Assembly: GCA_046350655.1 (NCBI GenBank)
Contig: JAXMAB010000008.1
Span: 310,001-374,000, forward strand
Reading direction: 5' to 3'
Length of the DNA stretch: 64,000 nucleotides
From: JAEUHO01 sp046350655
GTDB taxonomy: Bacteria > Planctomycetota > PLA2 > JAEUHO01
Below the pieces are notes generated by a model that saw only the letters and a program-made list of their open reading frames with translations, made no database searches and was not told the DNA's origin. Shown piece by piece: positions 49,936 to 59,102 of the stretch. Positions within the stretch are counted from its first letter, which is position 1. Every line of letters begins with the position of its first letter. The position numbers and the translations under genes are program-made.

Positions 49936-50412
49936 ATGCGTCACCTGGTCGCCGGCAAGCCCCTCAACGTCGACTCCCAGCACCGCCTCGCCCTGCGGCG
50001 GAACCTGGCCCGCAGCCTCTTCCTGCACGACCGGATCGTCACGACCCCCGCGAAGGCGAAGGCCGTCCGCGGGTTCGTCGAGCGCCTGATCACCCGCGCC
50101 CGCAAGGCGGTCGTCGCCCGCGACGCGAAGGACAAGGGCGCGTGGCTCCACCAGGTCCGCACGATCGCCCGCGACATCCCCGACAAGGTGGCCCTGCGCC
50201 GCCTGCTGACGGAGATCGCGCCGCGCTCGAACCGCCCCGGCGGCTACACCCGCATCGTCCGCGACTGGAAGAACCAGGTGGGCGACAACGCCCCCCGCGT
50301 GATCTTCGAGCTCGTCGACAAGCCGGTCGCGGCCCCCGAGGCGCCCGCCGAGGGCTCGGCGGAGGCGAAGAAGGCCAAGAAGGCGGCGAAGGCCGCGGCC
50401 GCGAAGGCCTGA
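49936..50412 (+). CDS. rplQ: 50S ribosomal protein L17, long form
   Basis: The product has 158 residues; the family core (MRHLVAGKPLNVDSQHRLALRRNLARSLFLHDRIVTTPAKAKAVRGFVERLITRARK and RNRPGGYTRIVRDWKNQVGDNAPRVIFELV) ends near residue 130, and an Ala/Lys/Glu tail follows. It closes the alpha cluster. The next gene starts 140 bases on. Confidence 0.95.
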   Translation: MRHLVAGKPLNVDSQHRLALRRNLARSLFLHDRIVTTPAKAKAVRGFVERLITRARKAVVARDAKDKGAWLHQVRTIARDIPDKVALRRLLTEIAPRSNRPGGYTRIVRDWKNQVGDNAPRVIFELVDKPVAAPEAPAEGSAEAKKAKKAAKAAAAKA

Positions 50413-50553
50413 CGCGAGGCCCGTGGCGCCGGCGCGCGCGCTGCCGGCCGCGTCCCTCCGGTCCCGCTCCGCGCCCGGTCGCGCGGGCGGGCCGCCCGGC
50501 CCCGACCACGTCCGCGCGCCCGACCCGGGCGCCGTGCCCGCGGGGCGACGCCG

Positions 50554-51393
50554 ATGACCTCCGACGCTCCCGCTCCGCCCCCGGCCGTCGACGGCGCCCG
50601 CGCCTGGGACTTCCTCGTCGCGTTCTTTGCGAGCCGGCGGTCGTTCCTGGCGGTGTTCGCGCGGTACGAGGCGCGCGTCCTGCGGTTCGCGCGCGAGGCG
50701 GGCGTCCACCGCGACGACCTCTCGCTGCCCGCGGCCGACCTCGCGGCCCTCTTCCACCCGGGACGCCTCCAGCACCTCCGCGACGTGCGGTTCGCGGCGC
50801 TCCGCTCGACCGCCCACGCGCTGTTCCGCGACCAGGGCGCGGTGGACCCCCTCGACACCGTCGCGAGCCACGCGTTCCACGAGCTCTCGATCCTGCTCGA
50901 GGAGCACCTGTCCGTCGTCCGGTTCCGCGACCTCTCGGACCGTCGCCGGTACGCGCAGATGTTCGAGGAGGTGAGCGGCTACTACCCGACGCGCCTCCGC
51001 CGCATCCGCAAGCTGTTCGCCGACGGGCTGCGCCTCATCGAGGAGGTGCTGCCGTCGTGGGGGAGGGACCGCGTGCTGATCCGCAGCGCCTACCTCTTCG
51101 GCGAGCGCCTCACGCGCGGCGCGTTCGAGGAGGGCGGGCTCGCGGGCCTCTACGCGCGCATGTACCCCTCCGGCGGCGCCGCCGAGGGCTTCCTCGAGGT
51201 GGGCCGCTCGTTCCTCGCGTCGGGGTTCGAACGCGAGGCCCGGCGCGCGCTGACCCGGGCGGCCGACCTCGAGCGTCCGTCGCGGGGCGCCCGCCGGGCC
51301 CGCGACCGCCGCGCCGTCGCGTGCGCCGCGGAGGCCCGGCGCCTCCTGCGCGAGCTGCCGCCCGAGCCGGCGGCGCCCGCCGCGGGTTTCTGA
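50554..51393 (+). CDS. Conserved-looking hypothetical helical protein
   Basis: The product has 279 residues from an ATG. Mostly helical with many Arg pairs: WDFLVAFFASRRSFLAVFARYEARVLRFAREAG, a HAFHELSILLEEHLSVVRFRDLSDRRRYAQMFEEVSGYYP stretch, and RVLIRSAYLFGERLTRGAFEEGG. No signal peptide, membrane helix or catalytic motif. It lies between rplQ and miaB. Possibly a regulator or a tRNA-related factor, but that is not supported by sequence. Confidence 0.6.
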   Translation: MTSDAPAPPPAVDGARAWDFLVAFFASRRSFLAVFARYEARVLRFAREAGVHRDDLSLPAADLAALFHPGRLQHLRDVRFAALRSTAHALFRDQGAVDPLDTVASHAFHELSILLEEHLSVVRFRDLSDRRRYAQMFEEVSGYYPTRLRRIRKLFADGLRLIEEVLPSWGRDRVLIRSAYLFGERLTRGAFEEGGLAGLYARMYPSGGAAEGFLEVGRSFLASGFEREARRALTRAADLERPSRGARRARDRRAVACAAEARRLLRELPPEPAAPAAGF

Positions 51394-51430
51394 CCGGTCC
51401 GCCCTTGCGCCCCCTGCCCCCCGGCGTTTC

Positions 51431-52855
51431 ATGGGCCCCGTGAGCGTCCCGCCCGCCCCCGCCCCGACCGACGTCGCCGCGCCCCGGCCGGGCCGCCGGG
51501 TCCACCTCGTCAACTTCGGCTGCCAGATGAACGAGCTCGACGCCGAGCTGGTGCTCGGCGACCTCGCGCGGCGCGGGTACGCGCGCACCGACGACGCGGC
51601 CGACGCCGACGTGATCCTCGTGAACACGTGCTCGGTCCGCGAGCACGCCGAGGACAAGGTCTGGAGCCTGCTCGGCACCTACCGCCCGCTCAAGGCCGCG
51701 CGGCCCTCGCTGCGCATCGGCGTCCTCGGGTGCATGGCGCAGCGGGTGAAGGGCGAGATCTCGCGGCGCGCGCCGTTCGTCGACCTCGTCCTCGGCACGA
51801 GCAGCTTCCGCCACGTCGTCGAGGACCTCGACGACCTCGAGCGCCGCGGCGGCCGCATCCTCCGCACCGACCGCCGGCCCGCGCCGGAGCACCTGCCCGA
51901 CGCCGACCGCGAGATCTCGGTCCGCGAGCACCACCACCGCGCGTTCGTGACGGTCATGCGCGGGTGCGACCACGTCTGCACCTACTGCATCGTGCCGTTC
52001 ACCCGCGGCCGCGAGGTCTCCCGCCCGATCGACGACGTGCTCCGCGAGGTGGAGCGCCTCGTCGCCGACGGCGTGCGCGAGATCACGTTCCTCGGCCAGA
52101 ACATCAACACCTACGGGAAGGACCGTCCCGACGAGGGCGGCCTGTGCGCGCTCCTCGAGCGCGCGGCCGCGCTCGAGGGGCTCGACCGCCTGCGGTTCCT
52201 CACGAGCAACCCGTTCGACATGACCGAGGACATGATGCGCCGCTTCGGCGCGGTGCCGAAGGTCATGCCGTGGCTCCACATCCCCGCGCAGTCCGGCGCC
52301 GACACCGTGCTCCGCCGCATGAAGCGGACGTACACCGGCGACGAGTACCGCGAGGTCGTCGGCTGGGCGCGCCGCCACGTCCCCGGCGTCGAGATCACGT
52401 CGGACTTCATCGTCGGCTTCCCGGGCGAGACCGACGAGGAGTTCGCCGCGACGCTCCGCCTCCTCGAGGACGTGCGCCCCGTGCAGGCGTACGTCTTCAA
52501 GTACAGCGTCCGGCCGAACACGCTCGCCGCCCGCACCCTCGAGGACGACGTCCCCGAGGAGACGAAGAAGGCGCGCAACCTCGTGCTGCTCGAGGCGCAG
52601 GACCGCATCGCGCAGGCGGCGAACGACGCCCTCGTGGGCCGCGAGGTCGAGGTGCTCCTCGACGCGCCGAGCAAGACCGACCCGACGCGCCTGACCGGCC
52701 GGACGCCGGGCAACCGCATCGTCCACGTGCGCACGGCCCCGGAGCACGCGGGCCGCCTCGCGCGGGTGCGCATCGACGACGCGACCGCGCACTCGCTGCG
52801 CGGCACGCCCGTCGCGGTGGAGCCCGCCGCGCGGGCCTGGACGACCCGCCGCTGA
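51431..52855 (+). CDS. miaB: tRNA-2-methylthio-N6-dimethylallyladenosine synthase MiaB
   Basis: The product has 474 residues. UPF0004 domain with three Cys in FGCQMNELD, NTCSVREHAE and LGCMAQR for the auxiliary cluster; radical-SAM motif CDHVCTYC (residues ~179-186) and a TRAM domain at the end (LVGREVEVLLDAPSKTDPTRLTGRTPGNRIVHV). The PFTRG and NINTYG motifs are typical of MiaB rather than RimO. It thiolates A37 of tRNAs. Its stop overlaps ribD. Confidence 0.93.
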   Translation: MGPVSVPPAPAPTDVAAPRPGRRVHLVNFGCQMNELDAELVLGDLARRGYARTDDAADADVILVNTCSVREHAEDKVWSLLGTYRPLKAARPSLRIGVLGCMAQRVKGEISRRAPFVDLVLGTSSFRHVVEDLDDLERRGGRILRTDRRPAPEHLPDADREISVREHHHRAFVTVMRGCDHVCTYCIVPFTRGREVSRPIDDVLREVERLVADGVREITFLGQNINTYGKDRPDEGGLCALLERAAALEGLDRLRFLTSNPFDMTEDMMRRFGAVPKVMPWLHIPAQSGADTVLRRMKRTYTGDEYREVVGWARRHVPGVEITSDFIVGFPGETDEEFAATLRLLEDVRPVQAYVFKYSVRPNTLAARTLEDDVPEETKKARNLVLLEAQDRIAQAANDALVGREVEVLLDAPSKTDPTRLTGRTPGNRIVHVRTAPEHAGRLARVRIDDATAHSLRGTPVAVEPAARAWTTRR

Positions 52856-54006
52856 CCCGCGCCGCCGACGAACGTCCGTTCCTCGCGGCGGCCGTCGCGC
52901 TGGCGGCCCGCGGGCGGTTCCGCGTCGAGCCGAACCCGCCGGTCGGGGCGGTCGTCGTGCGCGGGGGCCGCGTCGTCGGCCGGGGCTGGCACCGCGCCTA
53001 CGGCGGGCCGCACGCCGAGGTCGAGGCCCTCCGCGCGGCGGGCCCGCGCGCCCGGGGCGCGACGGTCTACGTCTCCCTCGAGCCGTGCTCGAGCACCTCG
53101 CGCGGGAAGAAGACCGCGCCGTGCGTCGACGCCCTCGCCGCCGCCGGCGTCGCGCGGGTGGTCTGGGCGCACCGCGACCCCGACCCGCGCAACGGCGGCC
53201 GGGCCGCGCGGGCGCTCGCGCGGGCGGGCGTGGCGTCCGCCGGCCCCGTCCCGGTCGAGGGCGCGGCCGAGCTGCTGACCGCATTCCGCGCGGGCCTCGC
53301 GCTCGCGCGCCCGTGGGTCCTCTGGAAGTGGGCCTCCTCCCTCGACGGCCGCGTGGCCCCGGCGGCGGGCCGCGGCGGCACGCTCTCGAGCCCGGCGTCC
53401 ATGGCGCTGCTGCACGAGATCCGCGGGCGCGTCGAGGGCGTGGCGGTGGGGGTGGGGACCGTGCTCGTGGACGACCCGCGGCTCACGTGCCGCCGGCCCG
53501 GCGGGCCGCCGCACGGCCGCGCGCAGCCGGCGGCCGTCGTGTTCGACACGCACGCCCGCACGCCGCCCGGGTGCCGCCTCGTCGCCGAGCCGGTCCCCGG
53601 CCGTCCCGTGCTCCTCCTCGTCGGCGACGCGACGTCGCCGCGGGCCCGCGCCCTCGCGCGCCGGCCCGGCGTCGAGGTCGTCGAGGTCCCGGTCGCGGGC
53701 GGGCACCTCGAGCCCGCGGGCGCGCTGGCCGCGCTCCACGCGCGCGGCGTGCGGCGCCTGCTCCTCGAGGGCGGGCCTCGCGTCGCGGGCGCGTTCCTCG
53801 CGGCCGGCGTCGTCGACCAGGTCGCGGCGCTCCTCACGCCGCGGCTCCTCGGGGCCGACGGCGCCCCGACGGCCCTCGCGGGCACGCCGTTCACCGACCT
53901 CGCGACGGCGCCGACGTTGACCGGCGTCCGCGTCCGGCGCGTCGGCGTGGACGTGCTCGTCGAGGGCTACGTCGCGCGCGGGGTCAACGCGGCCGGGCGT
54001 TCGTGA
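52837..54006 (+). CDS. ribD: Bifunctional riboflavin deaminase/reductase RibD
   Basis: About 389 residues. The deaminase part has VEPNPPVGAVVV, HAEVEAL (zinc His and catalytic Glu) and EPCSSTSRGKKTAPC, the two Cys ligands; the reductase part begins VLWKWASSLDGRVAP and includes RRLLLEGGPRVAGAFL. It makes two successive steps of riboflavin synthesis. No ATG or GTG fits in frame; CTG at 52837 (overlapping miaB) or 52852 is the only codon near the expected start, so translation may be coupled to miaB. Confidence 0.82.
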   Translation: MDDPPLTRAADERPFLAAAVALAARGRFRVEPNPPVGAVVVRGGRVVGRGWHRAYGGPHAEVEALRAAGPRARGATVYVSLEPCSSTSRGKKTAPCVDALAAAGVARVVWAHRDPDPRNGGRAARALARAGVASAGPVPVEGAAELLTAFRAGLALARPWVLWKWASSLDGRVAPAAGRGGTLSSPASMALLHEIRGRVEGVAVGVGTVLVDDPRLTCRRPGGPPHGRAQPAAVVFDTHARTPPGCRLVAEPVPGRPVLLLVGDATSPRARALARRPGVEVVEVPVAGGHLEPAGALAALHARGVRRLLLEGGPRVAGAFLAAGVVDQVAALLTPRLLGADGAPTALAGTPFTDLATAPTLTGVRVRRVGVDVLVEGYVARGVNAAGRS

Positions 54007-55111
54007 CGTCGCTGAACCGGTAGCGGATCCGGTGCGAGCGGATCTCGTCGCGCAGCTCCATCAGCGACGGGTCCACGGGGTCGAGGTACGACGCCCGCGT
54101 CGCCCACTCGTCGGCCCGCGCGAAGACGCGCGCGCTCCAGTAGAACTTCGCCGCGTCGAACAGCAGCCGGAACTGGCGCTTGTCGAGGTCGGCCAGCAGG
54201 GCGAGCACCGCGTCGCGCTCGCTCTCGTCCTTCCGCACGATGCGGCGCAGGCGGCCCAGCTCGCGCCGGGCCGCGCCGTACGCGTCGTCCGCGGCCTCGG
54301 CGGCCTTCCCGACCTTCGTGACGTTCCCGCGCGGCATGATCTCGCGCGCCTCGTCGGCGTGCCGGTCGCCGAGGCCGAGCTGCTTCTTGGCCTCGGTCAT
54401 CCGGGTCACGATCTCGCGGCGCCGGTCCACGTCGAGCGCGAGCCGGTCGGCGTCGTCCTTGGCCTTGCGCTGGTCGGCGTCGCGGGCCGCGATGCGCGCC
54501 TCGAGCGTCGCGAGCAGCGCCGCCGCGCGCTTCGGGTCGAGGGCGTGCGCGAAGTCGAGCTGCAGCCCGCGCAGGACCTCGAGCGCCGTCGCGACGTCGC
54601 CGGCGTCGGCCGCGCGCTCGGCGCGCGCGATGCCCGCGTCCACCGCGCGACGCTCCGCGTCCGCGACGGCGTCCTGGTACGCCTTCCCCTCGATGGCGCC
54701 GAGGGCGAGGGCCTTCTCGTACTCCGCGCGCGCCTCGGCGAAGAGGCCGAGGTCGCCGGCCAGCGCCGCGAGCGCCAGACGCCCGGGGCCGTCGTCGGGC
54801 TTCGTGAGCGCCGCCTTCACGCGGAACACGCCGAGGGGGGCCAGCTGCACCCACGGGACGCGGCGCCGCGCGCCGGGCCCGACGAGCAGGACGACCTCGT
54901 TCGCGTCCGTGGACTCGACGACGCCCTTCAGCGTCGAGCCGGCGACGAGCGGGAGCTCGACCGGCGCGCCCGCGACGGGCGCCACGGGCGCGTCCTCCGC
55001 GGCGCGGGCGGGGGTCGCGAGGCCGGCGAGGGCGACCCCGAGCGACACCACGAGCCCGGCCACGGCGCGAGGGCGCGCCGACCGAACGCCGACCGAGCGT
55101 TGACGGGACAT
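53984..55111 (-). CDS. Secreted protein with helical repeats
   Basis: The product has 375 residues from an ATG at 55111. A Sec signal peptide (AVAGLVVSLGVALAGLATPARA-AE) precedes a small beta-like part (GSTLKGVVESTDANEVVLLVGPG) that resembles an SH3-like or PQQ-type strand pair, then a TPR/coiled-coil region (LALAALAGDLGLFAEARAEYEKALALG, long Lys/Asp/Ala helices). Its last 23 bases overlap the end of ribD on the other strand. Function unknown; such proteins are typical of planctomycete cell surfaces. Confidence 0.6.
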   Translation of the reverse strand: MSRQRSVGVRSARPRAVAGLVVSLGVALAGLATPARAAEDAPVAPVAGAPVELPLVAGSTLKGVVESTDANEVVLLVGPGARRRVPWVQLAPLGVFRVKAALTKPDDGPGRLALAALAGDLGLFAEARAEYEKALALGAIEGKAYQDAVADAERRAVDAGIARAERAADAGDVATALEVLRGLQLDFAHALDPKRAAALLATLEARIAARDADQRKAKDDADRLALDVDRRREIVTRMTEAKKQLGLGDRHADEAREIMPRGNVTKVGKAAEAADDAYGAARRELGRLRRIVRKDESERDAVLALLADLDKRQFRLLFDAAKFYWSARVFARADEWATRASYLDPVDPSLMELRDEIRSHRIRYRFSDVTNARPR

Positions 55112-55172
55112 GTCCGCTCCGGGTCCGACCCGACCCAAGGGTACGAACGTCCCCGGGGGACGCGCCCCTCGA

Positions 55173-56354
55173 TCAGGGCTGCCGGGGGAGCGGGGCCGGC
55201 GGGGGCGGCGGCGGCGGCGGGTACCCCCCGGGACGTCCGCCGGGGGCCGCGGTCGTCGGGACCGCATCGCCCTCCGCCGAGGCCAGCACGCGGTACTTCT
55301 CGAGGAGCTCCGCGGCGCGGATGCGGGGCTGCCGCTGGGCCACGGGGTCCGTGATCTTGAGGTAGTGCTCGAGGTCCGCGACGGCGAGGCGGTACGAGCG
55401 GCCGCGGGCGTACGCCTGGGCGCGCTCGACGTACGACGCCGGCACCGCCGGGTCGAGCTCGATGACGCGGTCGTACTCGCGCACCGCGCCCACCGAGTCG
55501 TTGTTGCGCATCAGGACGGAGGCGAGCAGGAGGCGGAGCTTCAGCTCCTTCTCGCGCGCGCCGCGGATGCGGTCCTTGAAGTACGCGCGCTGCTCCTCGG
55601 TGAGGTCCGCGCCGCGCTCCTTCTGCATGGTCTCGAGCTGCTGCTGCCAGCTCTGCTGGCTGCGCACGCTGATGTCGATGTACTGCCGGGCGTACGCGAT
55701 GCCGGCCTGGTCGTTGCCGGCCATCAGGTTGGCCTTCGCGAGCCCGCCGATCGCGTACGGGTTGTCGGGCGACCGCGCGAGGACCTCCTGGTACAGCGGG
55801 ATCGCCTTCGACACGAGCTCGTTGCGCCGCTGCACCTGCTCCTGCAGCTGCTGCCGGATCTTCTGGCCGTCGGCGTTGGGCTGCTCGAGCTTCTCCTGCA
55901 GCGCGCGCACGTCGCGGTCGTAGTAGTCCGCGAGCTGGACGTAGACCTCGGCGAAGTCCTTGAGCACCTCGTGCCGGCGGTCGCCGAGCGTCGGGTGGCT
56001 CCAGTCCCAGTCCTTGATCTTCAGGAAGATCTGCTCGGCCTCGCGCAGGTTCGCGGGCGAGCCGGTCATCGCGAGCGACTTCGCGAGGCCCCAGTTGGCC
56101 TTCGGGCGGTTCGGGTCGAGCTCGAGCACCTTCCGCCACTGCACGATCGACTGCGCGTACTTCCCGCCGTCGTAATACGTCTGGGCGGCGTCCTCGAAGT
56201 GCGCGAGGCGCGCCTTGTCGTCCTCCTTCTCCTGGCCCTTCTCGATCTGCTGGTCGAGCTCGGTCAGCCCGATGCAGCCCGTCAGGCTGCCCGGGCCCGC
56301 GACGACCGCGGCGACGAGACAGGCACGGGAGAGGAACGGCGGGCGCGCGCGCAT
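55173..56354 (-). CDS. TPR-repeat lipoprotein
   Basis: The product has 393 residues. A signal peptide (FLSRACLVAAVVAGPGSLTGC) ends in lipobox LTGC. At least three tetratricopeptide-like helix pairs are seen: GKYAQSIVQWRKVLELDPNRPKANWGLAKSLAMTG, then YQEVLARSPDNPYAIGGLAKANLMAGND and AVREYDRVIELDPAVPASYVERAQAYARG. The C-terminus is a Pro run. It probably scaffolds an envelope complex; partner unknown. It is 61 bases from the 53984-55111 gene and could share its transcript. Confidence 0.75.
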   Translation of the reverse strand: MRARPPFLSRACLVAAVVAGPGSLTGCIGLTELDQQIEKGQEKEDDKARLAHFEDAAQTYYDGGKYAQSIVQWRKVLELDPNRPKANWGLAKSLAMTGSPANLREAEQIFLKIKDWDWSHPTLGDRRHEVLKDFAEVYVQLADYYDRDVRALQEKLEQPNADGQKIRQQLQEQVQRRNELVSKAIPLYQEVLARSPDNPYAIGGLAKANLMAGNDQAGIAYARQYIDISVRSQQSWQQQLETMQKERGADLTEEQRAYFKDRIRGAREKELKLRLLLASVLMRNNDSVGAVREYDRVIELDPAVPASYVERAQAYARGRSYRLAVADLEHYLKITDPVAQRQPRIRAAELLEKYRVLASAEGDAVPTTAAPGGRPGGYPPPPPPPPAPLPRQP

Positions 56355-56453
56355 GCAGGGTCTCCGACCGACGTCCGACGACGATCCCGGGGCGCCGTCA
56401 CCGCGCCGTCACCCCCGGGGAGCGGTCCCCCGGGGGCGTCGGGCGGTTTCCGG

Positions 56454-56921
56454 CTACTTCAGCTCGGCCGCGACGTCGTAGATCCAGTCGCGGTTGCCGA
56501 GCGTGTAGTCGAGGACCTCGCCGGGACCGAAGAACAGGCCCAGCTCCTTGGCGGCGGCCTCGGGGCTGTCGCTGCCGTGGACGAGGTTGAACGAGGACGA
56601 GATCGCGAGGTCGCCGCGGATCGTGCCCGGGGCGGCGTCCTTGCCGAACGTCTTGCCCATCATGCCGCGCACGACGGTGATCGCGTTGAGGCCGCGCAGC
56701 GCGAGGACGACGACCGGGCCCGACTGCATGAACGCGACGAGGCCGGCGAAGAACGACTTCGCCTTGTGGTCGGCGTAGTGGCGCTCGAGCAGGTCCTTCG
56801 AGAGGCGGGCGAGCTTCATCCCGGCGATCTGCAGGCCCTTCTTCTCGAAGCGGCCGACGATCTCGCCGACGAGCCCGCGCATCACGCCGTCGGGCTTCAC
56901 GAGGACGAGGGTGGTCTCCAT
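56454..56921 (-). CDS. ndk: Nucleoside-diphosphate kinase
   Basis: The product has 155 residues from an ATG at 56921. ETTLVLVKPDGVMRGLVGEIVGRFEKKGLQIAGMKL at the start and the active-site NLVHGSDSPEAA with catalytic His115 are present. It balances nucleoside triphosphates. It is divergent from hslV, whose promoter lies at 57037-57064. Confidence 0.95.
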   Translation of the reverse strand: METTLVLVKPDGVMRGLVGEIVGRFEKKGLQIAGMKLARLSKDLLERHYADHKAKSFFAGLVAFMQSGPVVVLALRGLNAITVVRGMMGKTFGKDAAPGTIRGDLAISSSFNLVHGSDSPEAAAKELGLFFGPGEVLDYTLGNRDWIYDVAAELK

Positions 56922-56987
56922 CGGGGTCAAGGTCGTGTCTCCATCGGAGCGTGGCTCCGGGGGTGGGTGGGGGGGAATCCGGGCAGG

Positions 56988-57008
56988 GTACGGGAGGCCC
57001 GGCGGCCG
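56988..57008. repeat. Variant half-copy of the intergenic repeat
   Basis: GTACGGGAGGCCCGGCGGCC (56988-57007) matches the GTACGCGAGGCCCGGCGGCC form seen at 32521 with one change. It lies in the ndk-hslV gap. Confidence 0.45.
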
Positions 57009-57036
57009 ACCAGCGGGGGGCGGACCCCCGGGCGTC

Positions 57037-57064
57037 TTGACGCTGCCCCCGGGACCCGTAGCGT
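57037..57064 (+). promoter_or_regulatory. Sigma-70-type promoter for hslV-hslU
   Basis: TTGACG (57037-57042) and TAGCGT (57059-57064) with a 16-base spacer, about 42 bases before the hslV start. A heat-shock-type sequence is not seen. Confidence 0.6.
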
Positions 57065-57105
57065 GCGGGCCCCGCGGTCCCTCGACCCCGGCCCGGAGCC
57101 CCCGC

Positions 57106-57630
57106 GTGACGACGATCCTGGCAGTGACCCGCGACGGGCGCTCGGTGCTCGGCGGCGACGGACAGGTGACCCTCGGGACCCAGGTCCAGAAGCACGGCGC
57201 CGTGAAGGTCCGGGCCCTCCGCGAAGGCCGGGTCCTCGCGGGCTTCGCCGGCGGCGCCGCGGACGCGCTCGCCCTGCTCGACCGGTTCGAGGGCAAGCTC
57301 GAGGCGGCCGGCGGCCAGCTGCTCAAGGCCGCCGTCGAGCTCGCGAAGGAGTGGCGGACCGACCGCGCGCTCCGCCGCCTCGAGGCCGTGCTCGTCCTCG
57401 CGGACGCGACCACGGTCCTCCTCGTGTCCGGCAACGGCGACGTCGTCACGCCCGACGACGGCGTGCTCGCGGCCGGCAGCGGCGGCGCCGTCGCGTGCGC
57501 GGCCGCCCGCGCGCTGCTGCGCCACACGAACCTCGCGCCCCGCGCGATCGTCGAGGCCTCCCTCGGCATCGCGTCCGAGCTCGACCTCTACACGAACGGC
57601 CGCCTCACCCTGCTGGAGGTCGCGAAGTGA
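57106..57630 (+). CDS. hslV: HslV peptidase subunit of the HslUV protease
   Basis: The product has 174 residues from a GTG. After removal of the first residue the N-terminal Thr is exposed: TTILAVTRDGRSVLGGDGQVTLG, with the SG-loop and catalytic Lys region (KVRALREGRVLAGFAGGAADALALLDRFEGKLE) as in proteasome-type Thr peptidases. It forms a double ring of 12 subunits and needs HslU. The stop overlaps the hslU start (GTGA). Confidence 0.95.
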   Translation: MTTILAVTRDGRSVLGGDGQVTLGTQVQKHGAVKVRALREGRVLAGFAGGAADALALLDRFEGKLEAAGGQLLKAAVELAKEWRTDRALRRLEAVLVLADATTVLLVSGNGDVVTPDDGVLAAGSGGAVACAAARALLRHTNLAPRAIVEASLGIASELDLYTNGRLTLLEVAK

Positions 57631-59015
57631 CCGCCCCGTCCGTCGACGACCTGACCCCGGCCCGCATCGTCGCGGAGCTCGACCGCTGGGTCGTCGGGCA
57701 GGCGGCGGCGAAGCGCGCCGTCGCCGTGGCGATCCGCAACCGCTGGCGGCGGATGCGCCTCGCCGCCGACCTCCGCGAGGAGGTGACGCCGAAGAACATC
57801 CTGCTCGTCGGGCCCACGGGCGTCGGCAAGACCGAGATCGCGCGCCGCATCGCCGGGCTCATCCGCGCGCCGTTCGTGAAGGTCGAGGCCACGAAGTACA
57901 CCGAGGTCGGCTACGTCGGCCGCGACGTCGAGTCCATCGTCCGCGACCTCGTCGAGGCCTCCATGGCCCTCGTGCGCGCCGAGTCGCGCGTCGCCGTCGA
58001 GGCGAAGGCCCGCGACGCCGCCGAGGAGCGCGTGCTCGACGCGCTCCTGCCCGGCAGCCGGCCCACCGACCCGTCGCTCGACCCGTTCGGCTTCGCGCGC
58101 GCCGCCGCGCCGACGGCCGCCGCCGCGCCCGACGGCGCGGCCACGCGCGCGCGCCTGCGCGAGCGGCTCCGGGCGGGCGCGCTCGACGACCGCGACGTGG
58201 ACGTGCAGGTCGAGGAGGGCGGTCAGGCCCTCGGCAACGTCTTCGGCGCGCCGGGCCTCGAGGCCGCGGGCCTCGACCTCTCCTCCCTCCTCGAGAAGAT
58301 GGGCTCGGGGCGCAAGAAGACGCGCCGCATGAAGGTCCCCGAGGCGCTGAACGTGCTCGTCGGCCAGGAGGCCGACAAGCTCCTCGACCGCGACGCCGTC
58401 GCCGCCGAGGCCGTCCGCCGCGCCGAGCAGACCGGGATCGTCTTCCTCGACGAGATCGACAAGGTCGCGGGCCGCCGGACCGCGGGCGGCGCCGACGTCT
58501 CGCGCGAGGGCGTCCAGCGCGACCTCCTGCCGCTGGTCGAGGGCACGACCGTCGCGACGCGCCACGGGCCCGTGCGCACCGAGCACGTCCTCTTCATCGC
58601 CGCCGGCGCGTTCCACGTGAGCAAGCCGTCCGACCTGATGCCCGAGCTCCAGGGCCGCTTCCCGATCCGCGTGCAGCTCGAGCCGCTCACGGAGGCCGAC
58701 TTCGTCCGCATCCTCGAGGAGCCGAGGAACGCGCTCGTGAAGCAGTACGCCGCGCTCCTCGGCGCCGAGGACGTGCGCCTCACCTTCACGCCCGACGGCG
58801 TCCGCGAGCTCGCCCGCGTCGCCGCGGCCGCCAACGCCGCGCACGAGAACATCGGCGCGCGGCGGCTCGCGACGGTGCTCGAGCGCACGGTCGAGGAGAT
58901 CGCGTTCGACGCGCCGTCGCTCGCCGGCACCGAGGTCGTCGTCGACGCCGCGTTCGTCCGCCGGCGCACGGCCGCGCTCCTCGCCGACGAGGACCTCGCG
59001 CGCTACGTGCTCTGA
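57627..59015 (+). CDS. hslU: HslU ATPase subunit of the HslUV protease
   Basis: The product has 462 residues. Walker A GPTGVGKT at about residues 61-68, LTPARIVAELDRWVVGQAAAKRAVAVAIRNRWRR at the start, the Walker B FLDEIDKV near 273 and the C-terminal LARYVL that docks into HslV. The I domain (residues ~110-240) is Ala-rich and includes an AAP repeat. Unfolds substrates for HslV. Confidence 0.95.
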   Translation: MTAPSVDDLTPARIVAELDRWVVGQAAAKRAVAVAIRNRWRRMRLAADLREEVTPKNILLVGPTGVGKTEIARRIAGLIRAPFVKVEATKYTEVGYVGRDVESIVRDLVEASMALVRAESRVAVEAKARDAAEERVLDALLPGSRPTDPSLDPFGFARAAAPTAAAAPDGAATRARLRERLRAGALDDRDVDVQVEEGGQALGNVFGAPGLEAAGLDLSSLLEKMGSGRKKTRRMKVPEALNVLVGQEADKLLDRDAVAAEAVRRAEQTGIVFLDEIDKVAGRRTAGGADVSREGVQRDLLPLVEGTTVATRHGPVRTEHVLFIAAGAFHVSKPSDLMPELQGRFPIRVQLEPLTEADFVRILEEPRNALVKQYAALLGAEDVRLTFTPDGVRELARVAAAANAAHENIGARRLATVLERTVEEIAFDAPSLAGTEVVVDAAFVRRRTAALLADEDLARYVL

Positions 59016-59053
59016 CCCCGCCCGGCTCGTCCGGCGGGGGCACTCGGGGGTCC

Positions 59054-59084
59054 GGGACCGCGAGGCCCGCGCGCTCGCGGTCCC
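59054..59084. repeat. Intergenic palindrome after hslU
   Basis: GGGACCGCGAG (59054-59064) and CTCGCGGTCCC (59074-59084) are perfect 11-bp arms with GCCCGCGCG between them. It lies 39 bases after the hslU stop. Confidence 0.7.
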
Positions 59085-59102
59085 GCGTGCCGGGGCCGCC
59101 GT

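Noticed and set aside
54032..55354. Plus-strand ORFs opposite the two secreted-protein genes
   Set aside because: They lack signal sequences or motifs, while the minus-strand genes have clear signal peptides and TPR-like helices.
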